Shown here one piece after another: positions 1-8,166 of a stretch of DNA of 64,000 nt. A model generated the notes under the pieces. It searched no databases and was not told where the DNA came from. It was given only the letters and a program-made list of their open reading frames with translations. The DNA is from Rhodospirillales bacterium (GTDB lineage: Bacteria; Pseudomonadota; Alphaproteobacteria; Micavibrionales; Micavibrionaceae). The translations under genes and the position numbers were made by a program. Positions within the stretch are counted from its first letter, which is position 1, and the number at the start of each line of letters is the position of its first letter. The DNA is taken from NCBI GenBank assembly GCA_023898785.1, contig CP060239.1:744001-808000 (forward strand), written 5' to 3'.

Positions 1-746
1 CTGCCGCCCAGACAGCCGCCGACGGCGGTACCGAAAAACGGACGGTCTTTGGTGTATTCGGCGGAGATGCGGCGCAGATCGCTGTGCACGCCGCCCTGAA
101 CGATGCCGTAGAGACCTTGAGCCCCGTTATCATGACGCTCAAACTCGGCAAGGCAGCGATCGCCCCAGCGCATACTCATTTCCATAGAGCGTGCAGTGTA
201 GTCTTTATCGACGTGATACGGGGTGCATTCATCAAATTGCATGAGCAGATCCGCGCCGAGTTTGCGCTGGATTTCCATGGCGCTTTCGGGGGTGAGTTTG
301 ATTTTGCGCCCATCAACGTAGGAGCGGAAAACACAGCCTTCCTCGGTGATTGAGATCAGGTTTTTATTCTCGTGGCCTTTATCTTGATTCTTACCCTTTA
401 TTTCGTTGGCCATGGTCCCTTCGCCCAGCGAAAAGACCTGAAAGCCCCCGCTGTCGGTGAGGAGCGGGCCGTTCCAGTTCATGAATTCATGCAGTCCGCC
501 TATTTTTTCGATCAGATCGGCGCCAGGCTGGAGCATCAGGTGGTAGGTGTTGGCGAGAATAATATCGGTTTTGGCCTCGATCATTTGCGCCGGGGAGAGC
601 GCTTTGATAGCGGCTTTGGTGCCGCAAAAGATGTAATTGGGAGTTTCGATAACCCCGTGCGGGGTTTTAAGCACCCCCAGCCGCGCCCCGGATTTTGCGC
701 CCCGGTGGGTGATGTCGTAAGCGAAATTGGGGTAAGCGATGGTCAT
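1..746 (-). CDS. tgt: Queuine/preQ1 tRNA-guanine transglycosylase (N-terminal part, cut by window edge)
   Basis: Exchanges guanine-34 for a queuosine precursor base in tRNAs with GUN anticodons. About 248 codons are visible on the minus strand, starting at the ATG whose complement is at 744-746; the C-terminus, including the zinc site, lies outside the window. Visible family motifs are TDSGGFQVFSL (substrate-binding Asp region), the YGIVQGG loop and GGCLGG at the cut end. The stretch after GGFQVFSLGEG has about 20 extra polar residues before ITEEG, longer than I expect for bacterial Tgt. It lies just downstream of the rpmB terminator, so it probably has its own promoter or depends on read-through. 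Confidence 0.95.
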   Translation of the reverse strand, partial: MTIAYPNFAYDITHRGAKSGARLGVLKTPHGVIETPNYIFCGTKAAIKALSPAQMIEAKTDIILANTYHLMLQPGADLIEKIGGLHEFMNWNGPLLTDSGGFQVFSLGEGTMANEIKGKNQDKGHENKNLISITEEGCVFRSYVDGRKIKLTPESAMEIQRKLGADLLMQFDECTPYHVDKDYTARSMEMSMRWGDRCLAEFERHDNGAQGLYGIVQGGVHSDLRRISAEYTKDRPFFGTAVGGCLGG

Positions 747-756
747 GATTTTTCTA

Positions 757-786
757 ATAAAAAGCCCGCCAGAGCTTTGGCGGGCA
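757..786 (-). terminator. Rho-independent terminator of rpmB
   Basis: On the minus strand a perfect 7-bp GC-rich stem (GCCCGCC / GGCGGGC, arms 779-785 and 764-770) with an 8-nt loop is followed by a run of five T. It lies 25 bases after the rpmB stop and before tgt, which reads the same way. Confidence 0.88.
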
Positions 787-810
787 TCTTAACGTTTTAA
801 CGCCGTTTAC

Positions 811-1104
811 TTAAGCAGCTTTTGCACCCTTTGCCTTTTCAATAGCGGCTTTTACCGGACGCAATGCGGGATCGAGCTTGGTTTTGGCCGTTACGGTCAG
901 ATAAGCATCAAAGCCGCCTTTGTGCTCAACCGTGCGCAGACCGGCAGAGCTGGCCTTTACTTTTACCCATTTATTCAAAGCTTCACTGTACAGGCTTGTA
1001 TCCTGAACATTGGGGAGGAATTTACGGCGCGTTCTATTCAAAGCGTGAGACACATTGTTCCCGCTCATTACGCTCTTTCCTGTAATCATGCATTTACGGC
1101 TCAT
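811..1104 (-). CDS. rpmB: 50S ribosomal protein L28
   Basis: Structural protein of the large ribosomal subunit. The 97-residue product begins MSRKCMITGKSVMSGNNVSH and continues with NRTRRKFLPN, the standard L28 N-terminal signature. The length fits the alphaproteobacterial form, which has a longer lysine/alanine-rich C-terminus than E. coli L28. It is monocistronic in appearance: 68 bases separate it from the CbiB-like gene upstream, and a strong terminator follows. Confidence 0.97.
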   Translation of the reverse strand: MSRKCMITGKSVMSGNNVSHALNRTRRKFLPNVQDTSLYSEALNKWVKVKASSAGLRTVEHKGGFDAYLTVTAKTKLDPALRPVKAAIEKAKGAKAA

Positions 1105-1172
1105 GGCCTGATTCCTTTATCTCGTGTTCATTCAGGTGCGGAAAGTAATCGAAAGAGCCCCTCTAAGTCAAG

Positions 1173-2162
1173 CTATAAAATACCGCCCCACATATAGGTG
1201 GCCAAAAGTACGGCGACAAACAGGATATGCGCCATGACATTGATATAGATCGCGCGGCGAAGGTGTTTATGATCAAGTTTCGCCGTTGCTCCTTCCGGGC
1301 CGACCCATTCGCCCTTTAACGCTGTTCCTGAAAGATCCTGCACAGCCCCACCGACTGAAACATTCAGCGCCCAAGACAAAGCTGAAACAGGTGCTCCGCC
1401 TTGCGCGTAGGGGGCGCGGTTTTTATGGCCGAACCATGCGGCAATGCCTTTATGCAGCCTGGCTGTTGGAGTTAGTCCTGCGGCGAGCGTGATCAGCAGG
1501 GCCGCAAAGAATGAGGGGATCATACCCATTAGCCGCTCTAATACCAATGGCACGGCGGCAAAACCGCTACCGAGGCCATTTTTTCCAAAACGCCAGCTGA
1601 GAGCAGTGAGCGCCACATAGGTGCAAGCAGCTGGAAAACCGCCGATTAAATACCACAGCGCCGGGGCGACGAGCCCCTTATCAAAGCTTCGGGCACTTAA
1701 GCTCACAGCGGCGCGGGTGACACCATAATCATCGCCGGCGGCGAGATTGATCCGTGTGGTGCGGGCGATGGCGTAAAAAGCCCCTTGCCCGACCGTATTG
1801 TTTTCCATTGTAAAATAGAGTTTTAAGAGCACAAACCAGATGCTTCCCGCGGCAAATAGCGAAGAAAGTAATATAATTCGCGTAATACCGTAAGCAGGCG
1901 TTTGCGCTGCAAATGTTTCGAAGCTTTGGCCGATGAAGGTGGCTAGAATAATCACGAGCACGCTTAAAAACAGCCCGCGAAACATCAAATCAGCCTGCGG
2001 GCGGTGAGCGCGGTCCATCCGGTCGCCCAACTTGCCAAAAAATAAATCTATAACTCTCCAGAAAAACGGATGCGCGTTACCTGCCAAAGGCCCGGTGATC
2101 ATGCCGACTACGGCGCAGAGCAACAACGCCAGCACAATGACTGGAATCCGGTCCACATTCAT
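1173..2162 (-). CDS. Divergent CobD/CbiB-family membrane protein
   Basis: CbiB/CobD attaches aminopropanol to adenosylcobyric acid in cobalamin synthesis. This protein of about 329 residues aligns by pattern: an early HPFFW, the segment ARTTRI...GGFPAACTYVALTALSWRFG matching the CbiB core RDT...GGAPLAMAYKAVNTLDSMVG, and a C-terminal GGAVQDLSG...WVGPEGATAKLDHKHLRRAI segment. Several hydrophobic stretches indicate an inner-membrane protein. The usual ENxxD core is replaced by ARSFD, so catalytic function is uncertain. I chose the ATG at 2162; the reading frame stays open to an ATG at 2198 and to 2306, the last overlapping the divergent phaZ start. No clear ribosome-binding site decides between them. 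Confidence 0.7.
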   Translation of the reverse strand: MNVDRIPVIVLALLLCAVVGMITGPLAGNAHPFFWRVIDLFFGKLGDRMDRAHRPQADLMFRGLFLSVLVIILATFIGQSFETFAAQTPAYGITRIILLSSLFAAGSIWFVLLKLYFTMENNTVGQGAFYAIARTTRINLAAGDDYGVTRAAVSLSARSFDKGLVAPALWYLIGGFPAACTYVALTALSWRFGKNGLGSGFAAVPLVLERLMGMIPSFFAALLITLAAGLTPTARLHKGIAAWFGHKNRAPYAQGGAPVSALSWALNVSVGGAVQDLSGTALKGEWVGPEGATAKLDHKHLRRAIYINVMAHILFVAVLLATYMWGGIL

Positions 2163-2310
2163 GATCTGGACATGCCATTGCGTGATAAAATTAGTCATCT
2201 TCAGTACGATTTGCAGTGTTTTTCCCGTAGAATGAAGTGTACAATAATGCGGTTCACTTATCAAAGTGGAAGCTTTCAAAAACTTTGACAGAACTTCAAA
2301 GGTCACGGAT

Positions 2311-3693
2311 ATGCTCTATCAACTTTATGAATTCCAACATGCCATGATGACGCCGCTGCGCTTTCAGGCGGAGCTTATGCGCAGCGCATTTCAAAACCCT
2401 TGGAATCCTCTGTCTTATACTCAGGCCGGGCGAATGGTAGCGGCTTCGGCGGAGATGATTGAGCGTTCAACCCGGCGCTTTGGCCGTCCTGATTTCGGCT
2501 TGCATGAAACACAGATTGATGGACGCAAGGTTGAGGTAGTAGAAAAAAATATCGTGGAAAAGCCGTTTTGCCGGTTGCTTAATTTCCAGCGCAAAATCAA
2601 GCGTCATGATCCGACCGTGCTGCTGGTTGCGCCGATGTCCGGGCATTATGCAACGCTGTTGCGCGGGACAGTGGCAGCCCTGCTCCCGCATCACAATGTT
2701 TATATCACTGATTGGGAGGATGCACGGCAGGTTCCGCTGAGCGATGGTAAGTTTAGCCTTGATACGTACATCACATACCTGCGTGAATTTATGAGCCTGT
2801 TGGGGCCACAAACACACATTATCGGTGTGTGTCAGCCGGTGGTACCGGTGCTGGCTGCCGTATCCCTGATGGCATCGGATGATGATCCAAACCAGCCGCT
2901 GTCGATGACTCTTATGGGCGGGCCGATTGATACGCGTGTTTCTAAAACCGAAGTGACGGAATTGGCGGAAACGCGCCCCTTAAGCTGGTTTGAACAAAGC
3001 GTTGTTCATGATGTTCCATTTTACTATCCCGGTGCACACCGGAGAGTTTACCCCGGCTTTCTGCAGCTTGGCGGGTTTATGTCGATGAATCTGGACCGGC
3101 ATGTGGGTTCATTCATGCAGTTTTACCAGCATCTTGTTCAAGGAGACGGCGAAAGCGCCGTGGCGCACCGTAAGTTTTATGACGAGTACCTTTCTGTAAT
3201 GGATATTCCGGCTGAATTTTATCTACAAACTGTAGAAATTGTTTTTCAACGGCATCTGTTGCCACGCGGAGCAATGAAGTGGCGAGATCCCTTAAGTGAC
3301 GAATTGATAGATGTACGTCCGCAAGATATTCGTAAAACGGCGCTTTTAACAATTGAAGGGGAATTGGACGATATTTCGGCACGCGGACAAACCACAGCGG
3401 CGCATGAGATTTGCTATTCCATCCCGCAGCGCATGCAATATCACCGTTTTCAGCCGGAATGCGGGCATTATGGGATTTTCAACGGGCGGCGCTGGCGTAA
3501 CGAAATTATGCCGCGTGTACGGCATTTTATTCGGGAATTTGACCCCAGCGCTGATCCGGTGCCGAAGAAAGACCTTGAGAAAGTGGCGGATCTCAGTGCT
3601 TCACGCTATAACCGTGATCGGCACGGCATTGTTGCTGTACGGCGCTGGATTAAAGAACACCGGGCGGAAAATTATAAGGAAACAATTGATTAA
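2311..3693 (+). CDS. phaZ: Intracellular poly(3-hydroxybutyrate) depolymerase
   Basis: Mobilises stored PHB granules by hydrolysing the polyester in the cytoplasm. The 460-residue alpha/beta-hydrolase has HIIGVCQPVVPV at about 170-180, the lipase-box variant with a cysteine nucleophile typical of intracellular PhaZ. A late EGELDDIS carries the likely acid and ECGHYGIFNGRRWR the catalytic His. The N-terminal MLYQLYEFQHAMMTPLR is also characteristic of the family. The frame is open to 2266, but homology begins at MLYQ, so I start at 2311. It is divergent from the CbiB-like gene. No PHA synthase is visible in the window. Confidence 0.93.
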   Translation: MLYQLYEFQHAMMTPLRFQAELMRSAFQNPWNPLSYTQAGRMVAASAEMIERSTRRFGRPDFGLHETQIDGRKVEVVEKNIVEKPFCRLLNFQRKIKRHDPTVLLVAPMSGHYATLLRGTVAALLPHHNVYITDWEDARQVPLSDGKFSLDTYITYLREFMSLLGPQTHIIGVCQPVVPVLAAVSLMASDDDPNQPLSMTLMGGPIDTRVSKTEVTELAETRPLSWFEQSVVHDVPFYYPGAHRRVYPGFLQLGGFMSMNLDRHVGSFMQFYQHLVQGDGESAVAHRKFYDEYLSVMDIPAEFYLQTVEIVFQRHLLPRGAMKWRDPLSDELIDVRPQDIRKTALLTIEGELDDISARGQTTAAHEICYSIPQRMQYHRFQPECGHYGIFNGRRWRNEIMPRVRHFIREFDPSADPVPKKDLEKVADLSASRYNRDRHGIVAVRRWIKEHRAENYKETID

Positions 3694-3915
3694 GGCCTTC
3701 AGTGTCAACGCTCGGGCATCGTTAAATTTTGGCTTACATAGAGTTTGCCTGCGTTTCGCGTTATTCTTTCTGCCCGAACACGAATACTGAAAGTTTGTTG
3801 TATAAATTATTTTTTTTGTGTTTTTTCTTTGTTTATCAATACTTCCAGACATTTATCTGGTTTTCTTAAAATTTAAGGATTGAATTTGAGGCTGCGTCTC
3901 TCTAATATCCCCTTC

Positions 3916-4614
3916 ATGCTTTTAAGACAGGAAACAGCGTTTCCGCCTTATGTCACGCTCAAGCGCTCCAAACGCGCGCGGCGGCTGGCGTTGCGCCTCG
4001 ACCCCAAAGACCGGACCTTTCATCTGGTGGTTCCGGCGGGGATGAGTGTGAAAAAAGCCCAGCGCTTCGCCGAAGAGCATGATCGCTGGATGCAGGATAA
4101 GCTACTCGACCTTCCTGAACCAATTCCGTTTGAGGATGGCAGCATTTTGCCGATATTGGGGCAAAACCGCCGGGTGCATGTTTTTTATGATTCGACATTA
4201 AGAACAACCTCTATTCATTTGAAATACAATGAACTTATAGTTACAACAAACAAGGAAGATCCGACGGCCAGAATTGAGCGCAGCTTAAAAAAACGGGCGC
4301 GCGAGGAGTTACTGGCACTTTCCCAACAAAAATCGGAAGCGATTGGTAAGCGCGTTAAAGGCGTGAGTGCGCGCGACACCAAGAGCCGCTGGGGATCTTG
4401 CAGCTCTGATGGCAATCTGTCGTATTCATGGCGATTGATTTTTGCGCCTTATGAAGCGCTGGATTATGTGGTGGCGCATGAGGTTGCACATTTAAAATAT
4501 ATGGACCATTCGCGCGCATTCTGGAACCTGTGCCGGGAGCTGTCCGATAATTTCATCGAGGGGCAATACTGGATGCAGGAAAACGGCCATGAGCTGATGC
4601 GCTATGGGGGATGA
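3916..4614 (+). CDS. YgjP/SprT-like zinc metallopeptidase domain protein (DUF45)
   Basis: Predicted metal-dependent hydrolase of about 232 residues. The C-terminal half contains SRWGSCSSDG followed by VVAHEVAHLKYMDHSRAFW, i.e. HExxH (about residues 188-192) plus a third His six residues on, the expected zinc ligands of the YgjP family. The N-terminal beta-rich segment (PPYVTLKRSKRARRLALRL) is also typical. A TTG start at 3880 with an abutting AAGGA is possible and would add 12 residues; the ATG at 3916 fits the usual family length better. The substrate is unknown. Confidence 0.88.
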   Translation: MLLRQETAFPPYVTLKRSKRARRLALRLDPKDRTFHLVVPAGMSVKKAQRFAEEHDRWMQDKLLDLPEPIPFEDGSILPILGQNRRVHVFYDSTLRTTSIHLKYNELIVTTNKEDPTARIERSLKKRAREELLALSQQKSEAIGKRVKGVSARDTKSRWGSCSSDGNLSYSWRLIFAPYEALDYVVAHEVAHLKYMDHSRAFWNLCRELSDNFIEGQYWMQENGHELMRYGG

Positions 4615-4668
4615 TTTTTTAATCATTCTCAAATATACAAAAATGCACGAAACCAAGCCCTTTTAAAA

Positions 4669-4980
4669 CTAAAGGCATGGGTCTGTGAACAGGAGGAGCT
4701 TTTCTCCTAAAGCTGTTCCCTGGTATTGTAACTGTTTTTCCTCTGAATCGGAGCCAACTACTTCAAGAAGCCCTCTACTGGCTAGATCAAAAAGACGTGC
4801 CCTTAGTGATCTAGGTCTAGCTTCACTCAGCCAGACGCCTTCTTTTGCCCTCATTTCTTCAAGGGCAGGAAAAGAGACCGTTGAAATTCCCTCTCGGACA
4901 TTATTGGAAGAGCAAGCAGTAAAAATAAGCTCTATGTCATATATGTCTAAATTAGATATATCTTGTCGTAGATTACTCAT
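4669..4980 (-). CDS. Small hypothetical protein, possible winged-helix DNA binder
   Basis: A 103-residue soluble protein I do not recognise. The central part (RPRSLRARLFDLASRGLLEVVGS) has the look of a recognition helix and wing of a small winged-helix domain, which is inference only. It follows ruvX by 61 bases on the same strand. That gap is filled by a perfect 10-bp inverted repeat ending about 20 bases before its start codon, which would suit autoregulation by a dimer. A GGAAA stretch about 12 bases before the ATG is a weak ribosome-binding site. Confidence 0.55.
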   Translation of the reverse strand: MSNLRQDISNLDIYDIELIFTACSSNNVREGISTVSFPALEEMRAKEGVWLSEARPRSLRARLFDLASRGLLEVVGSDSEEKQLQYQGTALGEKLLLFTDPCL

Positions 4981-5000
4981 TTATAAATTTTTTCCATTTT

Positions 5001-5028
5001 TGCTGTATATTTTCCGTAATATACAGCA
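5001..5028. promoter_or_regulatory. Perfect 10-bp inverted repeat, candidate operator
   Basis: Arms TGCTGTATAT (5001-5010) and ATATACAGCA (5019-5028) are exact reverse complements around an 8-base spacer. The site sits between the ruvX stop and the start of the small gene at 4980. No T-run follows on the minus strand, so it does not look like a terminator. Spacing and symmetry suggest a binding site for a dimeric regulator. Confidence 0.55.
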
Positions 5029-5041
5029 GAATCAAGCCCTG

Positions 5042-5527
5042 TCAATATTTTTTCATAAAATCAAGCGCGCCTTGGAGAATGACCTGGGCGGCGAGCTTGT
5101 CGATGAGCCCGGAAGCCTTTGCATTTACTTTTGTTTTTCGTTTTTGTACCATTTTATCCACAATATTGTCCGCAGAAACTGTGGATAAACGCTCATCCCA
5201 CAATGCAATCCACGGATCATTGCCAAGCGTTCTTTCCATCTCAATTGCGAAATCACGAATGCTTTGCGCACACGGACCTTCAGAGCCATCCATATTGACC
5301 GGATAGCCCAACACAAAGCCGTCAACATCGTATTCAGTTATCACGACATTCAGAAACTCCATATCCTTGGCAAATCTGGTGCGCCGGATCGTTTGCAACG
5401 GCGTAGCCAGCGTCTGGCCGGGATCAGACAGCGCCAATCCGATGGTCTTTTTGCCAACATCAAGGCCGAGCATCGCCACATTCAAAGGTCTTCTTTCAAC
5501 CATATCTTTTAACAAACCAACGCTCAC
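5042..5527 (-). CDS. ruvX: RuvX/YqgF, RNase H-fold nuclease (putative Holliday junction resolvase)
   Basis: Role in 16S rRNA 5'-end maturation and/or Holliday junction processing. The 161-residue product carries LGLDVGKKTIGLALSD (first catalytic Asp in DxGxxxxGxA), FVLGYPVNMDGSEGPCA and WDERLSTVSA with later conserved Asp, all standard YqgF motifs. An upstream in-frame ATG gives about 18 extra N-terminal residues (MSVGLLKDMVERRPLNVAML), which is common in alphaproteobacteria. It is divergent from gatC. Confidence 0.93.
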   Translation of the reverse strand: MSVGLLKDMVERRPLNVAMLGLDVGKKTIGLALSDPGQTLATPLQTIRRTRFAKDMEFLNVVITEYDVDGFVLGYPVNMDGSEGPCAQSIRDFAIEMERTLGNDPWIALWDERLSTVSADNIVDKMVQKRKTKVNAKASGLIDKLAAQVILQGALDFMKKY

Positions 5528-5616
5528 AGCTTAAAATCCTTTAAAATCCTTATTGTGTCTTTGCCTCTTCCTGTTTAAAACAGAAAGCGCCCAAATAAAC
5601 AATACAAGGTATAGCA

Positions 5617-5913
5617 ATGTCTATGGATGAAAAAACCGTTCGTAAAGTCGCCCGGCTGGCGAATATCGAAATTGCGGATCATGATGTTGAGCGGATTGGC
5701 CATGAGCTTTCCGGCATTTTGGACTGGGTGGAGCAGCTTGGCGAGGTGGATACCGAGAATGTTGAGCCGCTGGCCAACGTTGTGAATATTGAGCTCCCCT
5801 TGCGCAAAGATGAAGTTACAGATGGCAACTGCTCGGAGAAAGTGCTGGCCAATGCGCCGGAAGAAACGCAAGGGTTCTTTGTGGTGCCGAAAGTGGTGGA
5901 GCAAGAGGGATAA
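5617..5913 (+). CDS. gatC: Asp/Glu-tRNA(Asn/Gln) amidotransferase subunit C
   Basis: Small subunit that stabilises the GatA-GatB interface of the tRNA-dependent amidotransferase. The 98 residues begin MSMDEKTVRKVARLANIEI and contain LSGILDWVEQLGEVDTENVEPLANV, the GatC signature. One base separates its TAA from the gatA ATG, so the two are translationally linked. The upstream ATACAAGGTATAGCA supplies AAGG as ribosome-binding site. Confidence 0.96.
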   Translation: MSMDEKTVRKVARLANIEIADHDVERIGHELSGILDWVEQLGEVDTENVEPLANVVNIELPLRKDEVTDGNCSEKVLANAPEETQGFFVVPKVVEQEG

Positions 5914-5914
5914 A

Positions 5915-7399
5915 ATGAGCAAGCTAACATATCTCACTATTGAAGAGGCTCTAAAGGGTCTGAATAATAAAGATTTTACGGCAGTGGAGCTGGCGCAAGC
6001 GCATATTGATGCAATGGAGGCAAACTGCGATCTGAATGCGTTTATCATGGAAACGCCAGAGATTGCGCTGGCGCAAGCGGCAGAGAGCGACAAGCGTTAT
6101 GCGGCAAGTGAAGCGAAGCCGCTGGACGGTATTCCTTTTGCGAACAAAGACTTGTTCTGCACTGAAGGGGTGCAAACCACCGCAGCCAGTAAAATTCTGG
6201 AAGGTTTTATTCCGCAATATGAATCCACTGTCTCAAGCAAGCTTTTTGCGGATGGCGCGGTGATGCTGGGCAAGGCTAACCTCGATCAGTTCGCGATGGG
6301 CTCTTCTAACACAACCAGCGCATTTGGCAATGTGATCAGTCCATGGAAGGCAACCGATGGTAAAGATCTTGTGCCGGGCGGCTCGTCAGGCGGCTCTGCG
6401 GCGGCGGTGGCGGCGCGCATGGCGATGGGCGCGACGGCGACAGATACGGGCGGATCTATTCGCCAGCCCGCGTCTTTTTGCGGTATTGTCGGGATCAAGC
6501 CGACTTATGGGCGCTGCTCACGTTGGGGGGTGGTGGCGTTTGCCTCTTCACTGGACACGCCAGGCCCCCTCGCCCGCACGGTTAAAGATAATGCACTATT
6601 GCTGGCTTCAATGGCCGGGCATGATGCAAAAGACAGCACATCGGCCAATCGCGATGTACCTGACTTTGCCAGTGCAATCACGGGCGATATTAGAGGCCTA
6701 AAAATAGGTATTCCAAAAGAATTTAAGCTGGATGGCATGCCCCCCGAAATTGAGAAGCTTTGGGAACAAGGCATGGCGTGGCTGAAAGAGGCTGGCGCTG
6801 AACTGGTTGAGATCTCCCTGCCCCACACAAAATACGCACTACCGACTTACTATATCATTGCTCCGGCTGAAGCTTCATCGAATCTGGCGCGTTATGATGG
6901 TGTACGGTACGGCCATCGTTCAACTGAGAGTAAAACGCTGGATGACATGTATAAGAAAACCCGCGCTGAAGGATTTGGCGATGAAGTTAAACGTCGAATT
7001 ATGATTGGCGCCTATGTGCTATCCGCCGGGTATTACGATGCATATTACATCAAGGCGCAGAAGGTCCGCCGTCTGATCTTGCAAGATTTTGAGAAGGCAT
7101 ATGAAACAGTTGATGCGATTTTGACGCCGACTGCGCCGTCGGGGGCGTTTGCCATCGGCGAGAATGAGGACGATCCGATTAAAATGTATCTTAACGATGT
7201 GTTCACCGTCACAGCTAATCTGGCTGGGATTCCGGCGATGTCTGTGCCTGCGGGGCTGGATGCCAACGGCCTGCCGCTTGGCCTGCAAATTCTGGGACGT
7301 GCATGGGATGAGGAAACCGTGTTTAAGGTTGGCGGTGTGGTCGAGACGGCCGCGCAGTTTAGCGCTATTCCTCAAGCAATAATGAAGAAAGCCGCTTAG
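5915..7399 (+). CDS. gatA: Asp/Glu-tRNA(Asn/Gln) amidotransferase subunit A
   Basis: Amidase subunit that releases ammonia from glutamine for transamidation of mischarged Glu-tRNA(Gln)/Asp-tRNA(Asn). The 494-residue protein has the amidase-signature Ser-cisSer-Lys triad: Lys in GIPFANKDLFC, and the serines in PGGSSGGSAAAVAARMA and TDTGGSIRQPASFCG. I start at the ATG at 5915, one base after gatC; the frame extends upstream within gatC but is not homologous there. AGAGGGA upstream serves as ribosome-binding site. Confidence 0.97.
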   Translation: MSKLTYLTIEEALKGLNNKDFTAVELAQAHIDAMEANCDLNAFIMETPEIALAQAAESDKRYAASEAKPLDGIPFANKDLFCTEGVQTTAASKILEGFIPQYESTVSSKLFADGAVMLGKANLDQFAMGSSNTTSAFGNVISPWKATDGKDLVPGGSSGGSAAAVAARMAMGATATDTGGSIRQPASFCGIVGIKPTYGRCSRWGVVAFASSLDTPGPLARTVKDNALLLASMAGHDAKDSTSANRDVPDFASAITGDIRGLKIGIPKEFKLDGMPPEIEKLWEQGMAWLKEAGAELVEISLPHTKYALPTYYIIAPAEASSNLARYDGVRYGHRSTESKTLDDMYKKTRAEGFGDEVKRRIMIGAYVLSAGYYDAYYIKAQKVRRLILQDFEKAYETVDAILTPTAPSGAFAIGENEDDPIKMYLNDVFTVTANLAGIPAMSVPAGLDANGLPLGLQILGRAWDEETVFKVGGVVETAAQFSAIPQAIMKKAA

Positions 7400-7416
7400 A
7401 GCAGGATTACAGGATC

Positions 7417-8130
7417 ATGGCTCATATCAAAATTATAAAGATTGTCTTTTTGAGCATTGCGCTTATGGCTTGGGGCGTAGAATCGGCCATGGCTGCTGAT
7501 CTTTTTGTGAAACCAAAATCCAAACAGCCGGTACAAGAAAAGCCTGCAGACCCCATCTTGCCTGAGAAAGGTCAGGATGATGCTCTTCTAAAACTATTGG
7601 ATAAAGCACCGCCCGTTCAGGCCCCGGAAGCCGTCCCTCAAACAATTAATGAATTTGCCAATGCGTATTACAAAAACTGTATGAACAAACAACACCCTGT
7701 TTTAGATAGCGAAAATCTCCAGACGCTTTGCGCATGTACGGCAGCCAAGATCCCCGGAGTCATGAGCGTTAAGGACATGCGCGCAATGCAAAATGACGAC
7801 GATGAGGGACGATTGCAGCGATCCCGCATGCTCTTGTTCGTCTATACGCCTTGTATTGAATATCCAACGCGCGCTTTAATTATAAATCAATGCCTTAATA
7901 CTCCTGATGTTCAAAATACTATAAAGAATTATCAGCGCGTTTGTACGTGTCTGGGCGATGGCATGGCGCAGTTCATGCGAGAAAAGGCCCCTAAATATGT
8001 TGAGGTAGCTCTCAACAGAAACCCTGACACACTTGATCCGTTGGGGATGCTCATGAAGAGCAAAGCTTATGAACAGGAAAGCCGGTATTATCTTCAACGC
8101 TGCATTCAAAAACATGTTTACGGTCAATAA
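7417..8130 (+). CDS. Exported Cys-containing hypothetical protein between gatA and gatB
   Basis: A 237-residue protein with an N-terminal signal peptide (hydrophobic core IVFLSIALMAWGV, likely cleavage after SAMA). The mature part starts with a Pro/Lys-rich linker and then has paired cysteines in YYKNCMNKQ, LCACTAA, PCIEYP, NQCLN, RVCTCLGDG and QRCIQK, suggesting disulfides in the periplasm. I do not recognise the family. It is co-directional with gatCAB, 17 bases after gatA and 36 before gatB, so it is probably co-transcribed with translation genes whose function it does not obviously share. Confidence 0.72.
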   Translation: MAHIKIIKIVFLSIALMAWGVESAMAADLFVKPKSKQPVQEKPADPILPEKGQDDALLKLLDKAPPVQAPEAVPQTINEFANAYYKNCMNKQHPVLDSENLQTLCACTAAKIPGVMSVKDMRAMQNDDDEGRLQRSRMLLFVYTPCIEYPTRALIINQCLNTPDVQNTIKNYQRVCTCLGDGMAQFMREKAPKYVEVALNRNPDTLDPLGMLMKSKAYEQESRYYLQRCIQKHVYGQ

Positions 8131-8166
8131 AAGATTTACACCAGCATTTCAAACAGGACAGAAACG

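Noticed and set aside
4609..4626. Hairpin ATGATTTTTTAATCAT after the YgjP-like gene
   Set aside because: AT-only 6-bp stem, too weak to call a terminator.
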